From the NCBI GenBank assembly GCA_015143295.1, contig CM026562.1, positions 16,582,041 through 16,646,040 of the forward strand: 64,000 nt of DNA, in the 5' to 3' direction. Below, piece by piece: positions 23,001 through 33,807 of the stretch. The notes under the pieces are model-generated. The model was not told the origin of the DNA, did not search any database, and saw only the letters and a program-made list of their open reading frames with translations. The DNA is from Tetracentron sinense (taxonomy: Eukaryota > Streptophyta > Magnoliopsida > Trochodendrales > Trochodendraceae). The position numbers were made by a program, and so were the translations under genes. Position 1 is the first letter of the stretch, and each line of letters begins with the position of its first letter.

Positions 23001-24455
23001 ACACTCTCAATGTGAGAGAGGAAACCTGAAGTTAACACTCCCTCTGAACAATTACTCCTAAAATGAAATGGTGTCTCACCAAGAATCGAGAAAGTCACTG
23101 TCTTCTCAAACATGACAACTTAGCATGAAAGGCCGCCAACTAATTCATGCCCAAAAGTACATCGAATTCCTGCATCTCGAGTACCACCAAATCAGCTAGA
23201 AGAACTCTCTCCCCAAACTTAACTGGACATTCTCTACAGATTCGATCAAGAGTAGTTGACTCTCCCAATGGTGTCACAACCGATAATGTTAAATCTATAG
23301 ATTCTACCACTAAGCCCAATGCATTCATAAATGTAATTGAAATGAAAGAATGTGTAGCTCCCGAATCAAAAAGTACTCTAGCAATGCTGTTATAAACTGA
23401 AAGTGTACCTTCAACTACCGCATTTGATGCCTCTACATCCTTCTTAACTACCGCAAATACTCGGCCCTGGTTCTTCTGCTGACTGAGAGCCTGAGTCTGA
23501 GGTCAATCCGTCTTGGGTTTCGGACAGTCTCTAGCAAGATGTCCCTTCTCCCTGCAATTGTAGCACATCCCATAAAAAGCTTTTGGCTCAGCTCGCTGAA
23601 CAGGCACGACTGGAACCACTACAGAGGACACACCTGATGCATTCATCTTTTGACGCTTCCATGGTTACTGATGTCCCTTAAACTGGCCCTTTTGATTCTG
23701 TTGAGGCACTGGCTTGTCCTTGCCCTTCTACTCTGACCTCTGCTCCCTGCCTTTCTGGTAAGTTGCATTATCCTGCTCAATCACTAGGGCCCGCTCCACA
23801 ACTTCTGAATAAGTTCTCAGTCGATGTCCTACTACCATCTTGCGAATAGAAGGAGTCAAGCCTTGTTCGAACTTCCGAACTCGATGCACCTCATCTTCCA
23901 CCATGTATGTGGCAAAGCGAGACAACTCAACATACTTTGCCTCATACTGACTGACAGTAAGAGATCCCTGGGTCAGATTAATGAACTCTAAGGGCTTCTG
24001 CTCACGAACAGTCTCTGGAAAGTACTTGACAAAGAACCCTCCTTAAATTCTTCCCATCCCATCTCAACCACATCCTCAGTCATGGCTACCAAATCCCACC
24101 AATGATGTGCTTCTCCTTTCAGAAGGAATACTGCCAGTTTCCTCTACTGAGCCTCAGTGCAATCCATTATCTCATAGATCTTCTCCAACTCAAGGATCCA
24201 TTTATCTGCCTCCATTGGATCCGCAGTTCCACTGAAGATTGATGGATTCAATCTCTTGAATTCTTTTATCAGACTTGCCATCGGAGTATCCACCGACTAT
24301 TGGCTAGATGAATCAGACCTATTACCCATCTACCTAGCAGTCTCTTCCAGAAGCCTTGTCATTTCTCCCAAGACCCGGTATACTTCATTCAGTCCTACAG
24401 GGCCTCCTAGTGCCCTACCACCACCTCTACCTCGTCCTCTCCTACCTCCAGACAT
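20066..24455 (-). pseudogene. gag-pol region of gypsy copy 1 (fossil)
   Basis: Approximate parts, 5' to 3' on the minus strand: gag with a CCHC zinc knuckle 24455-23480; aspartic protease 23400-23100; reverse transcriptase 22850-22230 with the FVDDILIYS active-site motif; RNase H 22200-21640 (RQRRWMEH neighbourhood); integrase with zinc-binding region and core 21600-20560 ([38 protein letters not shown]). A C-terminal chromodomain-like segment follows at 20470-20066 (VQWNNHDEDEASWELESEM). The domain order RT-RH-INT-CHD defines Ty3/gypsy chromoviruses. The region is broken and cannot be expressed as a whole. Confidence 0.9.
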
Positions 24456-24601
24456 AATCCTTATCACACAATAAGGAAAATAATTAGTCCGGTAATACTA
24501 TAATAATGGAAGGAAGAACAGCTATTTAGCTAAACACAACTCAAGGACCCAAAGAACTTTCTTGGATGTCAATCTTGTTACACCAGAGTTTCTAAACGTA
24601 G

Positions 24602-24614
24602 GGCTCTGATACCA
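24602..24614 (-). other. Primer binding site of gypsy copy 1
   Basis: TGGTATCAGAGCC on the minus strand, three bases inside the end of the 5' LTR. It is complementary to the 3' end of plant initiator tRNA-Met, the usual primer of this lineage. The same motif lies at 63658-63670 in copy 2. Confidence 0.85.
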
Positions 24615-25182
24615 ATCTGTCACGCCCCGAAATCTATACACAATAATACTAATATTTGTATAAATATCAAGGCGTGAACCGGAAACAAAATTCCAATATT
24701 AATGAAAATTAAAATAATTTAATACTCCATTAAATAGATTTAAATAACCAGCATCACTAAAAGACTCAATAACATGAGTTTTCCCAAAAACTAAATCATC
24801 CAAAGATTTCATATAGTTTACCTCACTACAATTCTCTCACACTCTAACAGAGAAGAAAACTTTAGGGTTGGTCTCACTTGCTCAAATGAAAGCAATTCCT
24901 ATTCTTTTTAATTACCACCTGAAAAAGAAGAATCAACAAGGGTGAGCCCACAGCTCAACAAGAGAATACACTATAATTTAAATGCATTAACAATTCATAT
25001 GATAAGATGACTAACAAATTATGCATAATATTCAATTAAGTCTTTACTTATGGTTCAGTCCGGTCAATAGGGGTCTTACACAACTTACCCTATTGATCAA
25101 GGGAATCCTTGGAGTCTCACACAGCTTACCCTATCCCTTGGGTCTCACACAGTTCACCCATCTGAGAATTGAGTGTCTTACA

Positions 25183-27594
25183 TGTAACGACCCCAAAATC
25201 CCACAAGGCTAAAATAGGACTTTAGGATCGCCACATTACTTAACCTGCTTAAAATCCATGACATGCAAGGCACACTAACACGAGTCTCCAAAAATGAGGA
25301 TAATAAAATTCTGGTATATAAACTATAATCAAATAGCAAAAGTCTACGGTAAACATATACAACTCACTCTAAAACCAAAGAGTCTGATACACAACTAAAA
25401 AAGTTTACTAAGCAACATCTACTTAAGTCTAATACAACTCTCTCAATCAAATGAAATAAAAACAAAGAGGTGTAGCCACCCAAGTCTCTGGCTCCCTCAT
25501 CAGAAGGCTCACCTTCACCTCCTTCCTCTGCGTATGTTTCCTCAACCCACGGCTCCGCCGTGTACTCCTGCTCTAAACCTGCCAAGACAAAGTCCAGCTG
25601 AGTACAAAGGTACTCAGTGTATATAAAATCCAACCAACAATAATAATATACCCGCGCTTAGTTAGAAACATATCCAATAACATAATAACATAATCAGAGT
25701 GCGGAAGAACGTGTGCGCATATACATCATATCATCACCTTCACTCGTGTACTTGTGAGAATCTTAGACTTGGAAGACAATACACTTATGAGTTGTTTATG
25801 CTTATGAGACCACGTGCTTGTGAGATGTTTATGCTTATGCACTTATTCAGATCACACAGTAATGAGACATGCCGTTCTTGGCGGATACGGACCATGCCTT
25901 AGAAATCATATGGTTGACATGCCGTTCTTGGCGGATACGGACCATGTCATGCTTATGCTTATTCAGAATGTCATACATATGTCATGCTCATGCTTGTGGT
26001 CCACATGTGTGACTTGTGAGACTCTTATCTTAACATACACGTGCTTGTGTACTTAAGGGTCGAAATTAACATTCGAGTCGGTAATTGCTTAGATTCCGAT
26101 CTCCCACCATGGAAACTCCACTATATGTCTCATACCAAATAGTTAGAGAATTCCCGGTTTGAGAGATGTTCCTCTAAGTTCTTACCTTCCCGACTACCAA
26201 TTTGCATACAAGTAATTAGATATACTTACCAAACAATCATATATATATATCTTATCATAATTCTTAACACAATTCATAATCTATTTACCACTATTTCATA
26301 AGAGTATAATAGCATTTATCCTCTCAAGCATTTTCACAAACACCTTGAGTACACATAATATAAATCCATTGTTTCTCTACCTTTTCATGCATTCACCAAA
26401 TCATAATTTCATCCATACAATCCATATATTCATCCACATCTACAAATTAATCTCATCCTCCATACATTTCCCATCCTCCATACATTCCATCCACATTCCA
26501 ATCCACATTTTCATCCACATTTCCATCCAAAATTAGCTTACTTCATAGAAAATTAGGGAAAACATAATTAAGCTCTATTTCTATCATTTCTATTATCTTA
26601 ACATTCACAAAACCTTAAAATAAAGTTGATTAGGATAGTATATCGACCTTAGGAATCCTTCCATTGGATTCGAAACGCTCCCGGAGTGATTTGGGGAAGC
26701 TTTGAGGACGATCTCCCAAGCTTTCCTCTCAATCTTCTAGCAACATCCTTCTTCTCCAAGCAACCCTCTCCCTCAAACCCTAGGTTTTCTCCCCCAGGTT
26801 AGAAATAGGTAGAGTATTTTAATATTTCGAGTAGGACCCCCTATTTATAGCCCCAAGGTCTGAGAACAAAAAGACCAAAAAGCTCTTACTAAAATTCTGC
26901 AAAAACACGAAGGACCGAGCGATCGGTGGTTATGACCGAGCGATCGGTTCTCAACTGAGCGATCGGTGCTCTTGACCAGTCGATCTGTCAAAAAAGCACT
27001 CTCTGAAAATTTTCCTCATACAAAATTCTGGACTAGTCGATAGATACCGATCGATCGGTTTTGGTCCGATCGATCGCTACTTCTGACCGAGCGATCAGTT
27101 GCCTACAGATTTTTGACCCGCTTTACTGTTTCGGCCATAACTTTTGACTCGTTCGACGGATTTTGACGATTCAACTTCGGTTGGATTCGTCTCTCGAAAA
27201 CGAACATTTTTGGCATTTTAGAATTTCTAAATTATACTTAATTAATAGACTAAATTGTTCCCAAAGTTGACTGATCTACAATTCCATTAGATAAAACCCA
27301 CCATTGACTTGGCTTAAACTCAAAATAAGGAAAAGCATTAAACATGAACTTCGAAGAGGGTTCCAACACCTTTCTAATGGTTCAAGAATTACTCAATTCC
27401 AGTAAACGGTGCCAAAACTAGAGCTTCCTAAAGTTTAGGGTGTGATATGACATCCCTCCGTTACAAGTTTGATTAAGCCTAGTTTACACCACACCAAATA
27501 AATATATAATACAATAAACATCAAAACATCATAAGGACTATAATACCCCTAATACAATGAAGTAAAAACATGAAAAAGATTCGGGGTCTCTACA
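25183..27594. mobile_element. Solo LTR of a second family, nested in the 5' LTR
   Basis: This 2412-bp block begins TGTAACGACCCC and ends GGGGTCTCTACA (near-inverse ends, TG...CA). It is flanked by a perfect 5-bp duplication, TTACA, at 25178-25182 and 27595-27599. No internal domains are present, so it is a solo LTR left by LTR-LTR recombination. It contains a 50-bp tandem duplication (GACATGCCGTTCTTGGCGGA at 25866 and 25916), a CATCCA-rich run (26400-26530) and a CGATCGGT cluster. A frame at 25633-25364 on the minus strand has no recognisable domain. Confidence 0.85.
26910..27105. repeat. Cluster of GACCGAGCGATCGGT motifs
   Basis: About eight copies of a CGATCGGT core, several as GACCGAGCGATCGGT and others as GATCGATCGGT or ACCAGTCGATCTGT, lie within 200 bp of the solo LTR. 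Many are palindromic around CGATCG. Similar motif clusters occur in LTRs of plant gypsy elements. Any regulatory role is unknown. Confidence 0.6.
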
Positions 27595-29242
27595 TTACAC
27601 AACTCAACTCAATCCTCTATTTCTGGGTAGGTACTCTACACCGCCCTGAAACAATCATTTGGGTGGTACACAACATCATCCTATGATCAATTTAAGGAGG
27701 TTTTACATAATTTACTCCTTGAATGACCATTAACCAAGGTTAAAACAATGATTTTTGAATCACCATTATTTTAGAAAATGAATACCAATTATTATGAAAA
27801 TATAGCAAAACATTAAATGACAGTTATAATAGTCAACATCATAATTCATAATTAAAATTTACAATTAATATCTAGGCAGACATAACTTACCTTATTTCAA
27901 AAGGGATTTCAGTTGTGTTTCTGTAACTGAAATTTTTGTTATAAATATCACATATTTATAACCCTACAAATTCTCAATTTCCCATGATAATGGGGTTCAG
28001 GGTTTCACAAACCCCCAAGGGCTTGGAGAAACCCTTTTTTATGCTAGTGAGTTTAGTAAAACCCTTATTCTGGCATAAAAGAGTTCAGTTACTAACCAAT
28101 TAGTAAGTAAATAATTAGTTAAGTTTGTTAGGGGTATCTTTCAACCACCCAACAAATTAACTAAAAAAAGATAAGTCACGTTACTAACAAATTATTTAGT
28201 AACTAATTATTTAAATTTGTTAGAGGTATCTTTCAACCGTCTAACAAACTAAGTAATTAGTTATAAAGGAATCTCAACAAACCAATATTCTCACACTCAA
28301 ATAATATATACATTTAATTAAAATATCTTAAGAAAATTAATGTGAAAAATATCCATTTTTCCCGTTTTTGATTTTCAACTAAGATTTTGACCCACAAAAA
28401 TACTGATTTTGGGAAAACTTTCTTCACGAAAGTTGTAGATCTTTTCGAGCTCTTCGAAACGATGTACTATTGGACCAAAATCGGACTTAGTGTCATAAAG
28501 TTATGACCCAAATACCGAAACTGGATAAATCTCATTTAAATTAACTCAATTCCGAAAATCACTAATTTTAATCTCCTAGATCTCTTATATTTTATTCCCT
28601 AAAAAATAATATATTATTATATCATTTATTAAAATCACTCATAACATATTTAAAGAATCAAAATAATACCTGTATAAAATATTTATCCGATCTAGCATAT
28701 TTTCATACACACAATTATTAACAAAAGAAGAAAAACACATTAAAATTATTATTGTGTGATCACAACACACCCTACATCTAAATTATAGAAATATTCACTT
28801 GCCTCTAGATCTGATTTCGAGAAGAAGACCAGATTGATTGCTTATGAGAGATTTGCTGCTATCCCGGATGATCCAAAACTTCGAGATCCGGTTCTCTACG
28901 AGCATTCACCGATCTCCAAACCCTATGGCCGTTCTCCCTCTCCTCCAAAAGTACGTATCTTAGCTTCCTAAATCAGGTTTAGCAAAAATATCACTATTAG
29001 GTTAAACAATTTTATTTATATTAAACTCTATTTAGAGAATTACTAATATACCCCCACTAAGGCCTGTTTGTTTATAACCTAGATTTAATTAATTTAACTT
29101 ATTAAATTAAATTATTGGGTTAGCCCTACCTCACCAAGGTTAGCCATATGATCAAACACAAAAATCAATTACTAAATTACCCTCAGGGTATCATTTACCA
29201 ATTTATCCCTGGGTGTATTTAATTTAAATTAGGGTCATTACA

Positions 29243-30377
29243 CTCAGTTCCTTGGTCTGTACGAACTCGACAACATTGGGAAGATGAAAAACGCAGAAGT
29301 AACACAGGAAGAGAAAGCTTAATAAAAGCAGTGTGTTTTTCCATGTGTCAAACCAAGAAAACCCAAAACAATATATAAAGAAAATAAGATCACAAACGGA
29401 AGGAATCTCATATGGTAAAGAGATGTTATTTCTCTCTTAAAATAAATTAATTCTCTTAAACAGTAATAAAACGATCTTTTTATCAAAGGTTTAAAGGAAA
29501 AAGATAAAACACGTTTTAGTAATAAAAAAAAAATTATCCAAGCACACACGCGCGACCCGTTGTGCCGTGCTGATAATTTTCTACTACTGTCATTTTTCTT
29601 TATAGATCTGCAAGCAAACTATTATTTAGAAATAATGTGCTACTCAAAATATTTTAGTATTTTATCTACTTTGATTAAATTGCGTACATATTATATAACA
29701 GGTACTTGGTTTGGGGAGCATGATACCTATGCTTAAAAATCAGCAAATGGGCATATTTTATGTGTAGAAAATAGCCAAGGGATTTTAGACATTTACAAGG
29801 ATGCTTGGGTTATATATATTCACAACTTCCAAATGTTTTTTTTTTTTTTTTGTGGGGGGCGGGGACTTTGGATTTGTAAATTCTGACCGGTTCTTGACAT
29901 AGGACCCCAAACCATTCCCGTTCACCCGGGTTGATTGATGCCCCATTTTCCCACTACGGGTCGGACCATAGTCTGCTCTGGCCAGGTCACCCGCGTAATA
30001 CATAGTGGCAGGTTGGGCTTTAAAAGTTGAGGGGACAGTCTAGCTATAGAATTTTGAGTAGATGTGCTTTCGGCAATGATAGATACAATTATCATTTATC
30101 AATCAACAACTATATATTCCAAAAGTCTTAAATGAAATACCCCACCTCCACCTTTTACACAGAAAAACTAGCTAGGATCATTGCAAAGTCACCTTTTGTT
30201 TAGGGGATATGTTACAGAAATTCTTTAAAGTTGGATTGTGACTGATGATTGATTTGATCACAAGCACTTAATTCTAATTAGCCCACCCACCAAAGATTGG
30301 ACCTGCGCCCGGTACAAAGTGTCCTTCTCATGACGACAGCCTGGGATGAAGTCTAAGGAGGGAATATAATAGATTGA
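29243..30377. other. Gene-free stretch
   Basis: AT-rich sequence to the right of the gypsy insertion. It has one long T run (29837-29852) followed by a G-rich patch. Frames at 29319-29549 and 29785-30003 (minus) are hydrophobic or low complexity without known motifs. I see nothing else. Confidence 0.5.
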
Positions 30378-30384
30378 AAAAGGC

Positions 30385-30775
30385 AATTCAAATCCAGACC
30401 AGACCAGACCAACCCACAAAGGAAGCCCTCAACCTTAAATCCACCTAGTAGGTTGCACTGGGAAGGTGACAAATTCCATTGGGTCAGGTCTACCTTATGC
30501 CCAACAAGAATAATCTCAACCCAAACCCTTCAATGTTTATAAGCAGGTTGAAAAGAACAAATCCAAACCCAACCCTAAGAAACCCTCAAACCTACCCGGC
30601 TAACCCCACCCATTAGGTTGCACTTGGAAGCCAACCGATTTATTTGGGCTAGGTCTAATGATGGCCCAACAATAATAACCTCAACCCAAAGCTGACTTAT
30701 TTATAAACAGGTTGTGAATAACACAAATTCAAACCCTACCCAGTAAGGAACCCCTCAAACCTAACCCCACTTAAG
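30385..30775. repeat. Tandem repeat, about 165-bp period, 2.4 copies
   Basis: Units carry AGGTTGCACTGGGAAGG (30449) and AGGTTGCACTTGGAAGCC (30614), each followed by a GGGTCAGGTCTA/GGGCTAGGTCTA motif, GCCCAACAA and AACCCTCAAACC. The third copy stops after about 50 bp. Units differ by about 20%. No frame is conserved between them. Confidence 0.6.
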
Positions 30776-30971
30776 ATATATAAAAATTATAGTTAAGTAC
30801 ACTAAATATTCACAAGGTAAGTATTATACCCCTCGGATGTAGGGACCCAAACCAATTATAAATGGATCAAGAAAACCCAGATCAAACCCAGCACATGGCC
30901 TCAAAAACTTCAACCAAAACCACTGGATATCTAGGCGGGTTAATGGGTCGGCCAAAAAATATCCTCATAAG

Positions 30972-31450
30972 TAGGGCTGCAAACAGATGTGGATATTATC
31001 CGTATCCGATTCGCATCCAAATCCGTTTAGTCGGATATTTATCTGAATAGATATCCGGCGGAGCGAATTCAGATAGTAAATCACCATCCGTTTATAATTC
31101 GGATACTGATACATCCGATCCGATAAATATCCATCCGATTATATAATATATATAAATAATATATTTTAAATTTATAAAATTAATATTACCTTTAAAATAT
31201 ATTTTTTAATAAAAAATTATATATTTTTACATTTTTAAATATTAATTTATATTATTTTAATGTTTTTTTTAAAATAATCGGATAATCCGGATTCGCATCC
31301 GAATCCAGATATTTTAATCGGAGTCGGATACGGATATCATATTTCACTATCCGTTGGATATTTATCCAGATACGGATATCCGGATATATAATCGGATACG
31401 AATTCGGATATACCAATATCCGCTTCATATCCGCTCCGTTTGCAGCCCTA
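30972..31450. mobile_element. hAT MITE, 479 bp, perfect 8-bp target duplication
   Basis: The inverted ends TAGGGCTGCAAACAG and its near-complement (TAGGGCTGCAAACGG when reversed) are flanked by CTCATAAG at 30964-30971 and 31451-31458. Inside are many alternating GGATAT and ATATCC motifs, so either strand can fold extensively around an AT-rich centre (31140-31280). There is no coding capacity; short frames such as 31252-31470 derive from the repeat. Perfect duplication implies a fairly recent insertion. Confidence 0.9.
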
Positions 31451-31458
31451 CTCATAAG

Positions 31459-33299
31459 TATGGTTGTCAATGCGTGAGGCCAGGGTCTATCCAGGCCCAG
31501 TCCAGCCTTATAAGGGTTCGACCCAACCCCTACCCTCGGGGTTCTGGGCTTAAAAAGAAGGTAAAGGAAAAAAAAGAATTGTAATGATATTTATCATTTT
31601 TTTTCTAAACCGGCCACCATGGGCTGTAGTCCTTTTCTTAATACATGTTGTTTGTATGGCCTTCTAGTCTCAATGAAGTTTGGCTATATTAAAAGAAAAA
31701 AATAGAGGAACTTCAATTATAAGTGATGATAGCCTTAAAGATATTTGAGATAGAGAGAATACACATATTCCTATTCAGTACACCCTCTTATAATTACTAT
31801 TCTATAACTTAATAATCTCTAATAATTAATAAATTTGTAAGGAACCAACTTGGTTCTATAGTGTACAATTAATAATCTCTTATACTTGCTATTTAATAAT
31901 TTTTTTAAAAAGTTTTATTATATTAATTATAAGAGAGGTTTTTATACTATATTAATACATAATTAGATGAATCTTATAAACTTTATTATGGTTTAGGTAT
32001 TAGGAAGAGAAAGGGATAAAGTTATTTTAAATATTTTAGCTATGTATAATAAACTATCATACATAGTGTAAAGTTTATTTTAGAAATCAAAATAATTAAC
32101 AAAAGTTAAAGGGAAAATCCCACAAAACAAGTAGAGTTCAAAAGGAATTTTGTCTCTTCCCAAAATAAAGAATGTTTATTCTTCTGTTTGAAAAATGGGC
32201 TAGCATAAAATCTTTTTTTTTTAGTGCTAACCTTATACATTTGTATCTACATGAAGCTTATATGGAAAATACAATACATCCAAAAGAAATTACGAAAAAT
32301 AAATTTTTGATGGACCAATACAATGATTCTTATATATAATATTTTCTTATAATTAATATAATGTCTTTCCACCAAGGTTATTAATTACAAGAGGGTCTAC
32401 TATAGATAAACTTCAAATGTATAATTATACATGTATTGTTGGGGTCTCTTCAAACCTATTTGAGCATGTTTGGCTACAGAGTAAGGGGCATTCTCTTCCA
32501 GAATATGATGTTGGATAAGCAATTCATTGTTTTGCTTCCAATAAGTGTAAGAGTTCAACACTGAACACTTTAGGGTTCGTTCTTTTGCTGAGACTTATAA
32601 AGGTTGACACTTTGCACTTTGTTATATGGTAGTTGTTAGGAAATTTGAGTCACTTTGTCAAGGTTATTGACAAAAATAATTTTTATCATCATGAGATTTC
32701 AAGTCTTAACGTTTTTTTATGAGATTTGAAATCATTCGTTTTGCTGCATTTGACGTCTTACAGAAATTGAAACCTAAGAGATAAAAAGCATGATACATCT
32801 AGTTCTCAAACAAAAATGGATATTGTCAAATGATAAAACTTGCGAAGTGTCAGACTTTATAAGTCTCAACAAAAGAACATACCCTTAGAGGAATCTTTTC
32901 TTAATGGTTGAGCATTTATTATGCATACTTAGAGCAATGTAGTAGTAAAGTATGTTATACTGTCTCTTAGAGCTCGTATTGTACAATTTATCTGTGTGCT
33001 ATTTTTAGTTTTATTTGTATGCTTTTGTTGTATTTTATGTTGATAATGTTTTCTTACAAGGGTGATCATAGAAAAAATTTTAACATGTACTAAGAAATGC
33101 TTATATATATATATATATATAAGCATTTCTTACTCTCGCATAAGGCCCAAATATTGGTGGTCACCAAAATGAATCTTGTTTCACCATTCTACTCTCAAAA
33201 TAAGATTTTGTTGTGATGAGTCTAAGTCATTGTGTCCATAGTCTCTTATGTTACTTAGCAACATACTTTTATCTACTCATTAGTAAGGATATTTATGTC
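31459..33299. other. Gene-free AT-rich stretch
   Basis: No recognisable protein. It contains a long palindrome at 33091-33132, listed separately. A frame at 31354-31584 begins in the hAT MITE and is not a gene. Otherwise I see nothing supportable. Confidence 0.5.
33091..33132. repeat. Perfect 42-bp AT-rich palindrome
   Basis: TAAGAAATGCTT, then an (AT)n core, then AAGCATTTCTTA. The 12-bp arms are exactly complementary and the dinucleotide core continues the pairing, so the whole can form a cruciform or, if transcribed, a hairpin. No target duplication is seen around it. Confidence 0.8.
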
Positions 33300-33436
33300 A
33301 TTAAATATATTTTATAATAATATAAAAATGAGAGATAGAGAAACAATAGTCTCTATTCTCTTCCCAAACAAGTCTTCTCTCTTTCTCAAACCCTAAATCA
33401 CCAAATCTTAATTTTTCTACTTAGTATCATAGCAGG
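33300..33436 (+). mobile_element. Copia-like LTR end with PBS-like motif (relic)
   Basis: A CTCTATTCTCTTCCC/TCTTCTCTCTTTCTC pyrimidine-rich tail with AAACCCTAA is followed by TTAGTATCATAGCAGG at 33421-33436. This differs by two or three bases from the tRNA-iMet primer site that follows many plant Copia LTRs. A GAACANTGTTCATGA repeat patch (33470-33540), often seen next to such LTRs, comes after it. No coding part remains and the LTR start was not found. Confidence 0.4.
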
Positions 33437-33807
33437 AAACAAGGCATGCATTTCTTTTTCTTTTTTAATAGAGTGTTCATGAACAATGTCATGAGTAATG
33501 CTCATGAACAGTATCTACGAACAATGTTCACGAATAGTGTTTCTGTTCTTAAAAATGAATTGTAGTATCGGTGTCCATATTCAAACACCTGAACAATAAT
33601 GAATGAAAATTGCCCAAAGAAAGCCTTTGTAACCTTCTTGAAGCAAAATGCTCAATCAAAATTAGACTTGAATGCTCATATGAGAGATTGATGTTTTCAG
33701 ATTTTATTCATTAATTTATTGTAATTGTTGGATGACTCATGAGTTATTAAACCTATCTTAGACTTCTTTTATAGAGATTTAAGTGCTCTTTTGAAAGGGT
33801 GGGTGAC

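Larger units (their letters stand above)
17873..29242 (-). mobile_element. Ty3/gypsy chromovirus (Tekay/Del-like), copy 1, broken
   Basis: A complete-length fossil on the minus strand, bounded by long LTRs (TGTAATGACCC ... GGGGCGTGACA on its own strand). Its parts in order are: 5' LTR 29242-24618, PBS for initiator tRNA-Met, gag, protease, reverse transcriptase, RNase H, integrase, a C-terminal chromodomain-like region, polypurine tract, 3' LTR. It is broken, with roughly ten or more breaks. The 5' LTR is split by a solo LTR of another family. The flanks (ACTGA on the left, CTCAG on the right) do not form a target duplication, so one side may have been rearranged. The LTRs differ by about 4-6% where I compared them, which suggests of the order of one to two million years at usual plant rates (inference). 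Confidence 0.9.
24618..29242 (-). repeat. 5' LTR of gypsy copy 1, split by a solo LTR
   Basis: The LTR body is 24618-25182 and 27600-29242, about 2.2 kb together, matching the 3' LTR at 17873-20030. The interruption is a 2412-bp foreign LTR with a TTACA target duplication. After removal of the insert, the two halves rejoin at the sequence GTGTCTTACACAA of the partner LTR. It contains only chance reading frames. Confidence 0.9.

Noticed and set aside
25364-25633. Acidic 89-codon minus-strand frame
   Set aside because: It lies wholly inside a solo LTR and has no recognised domain.
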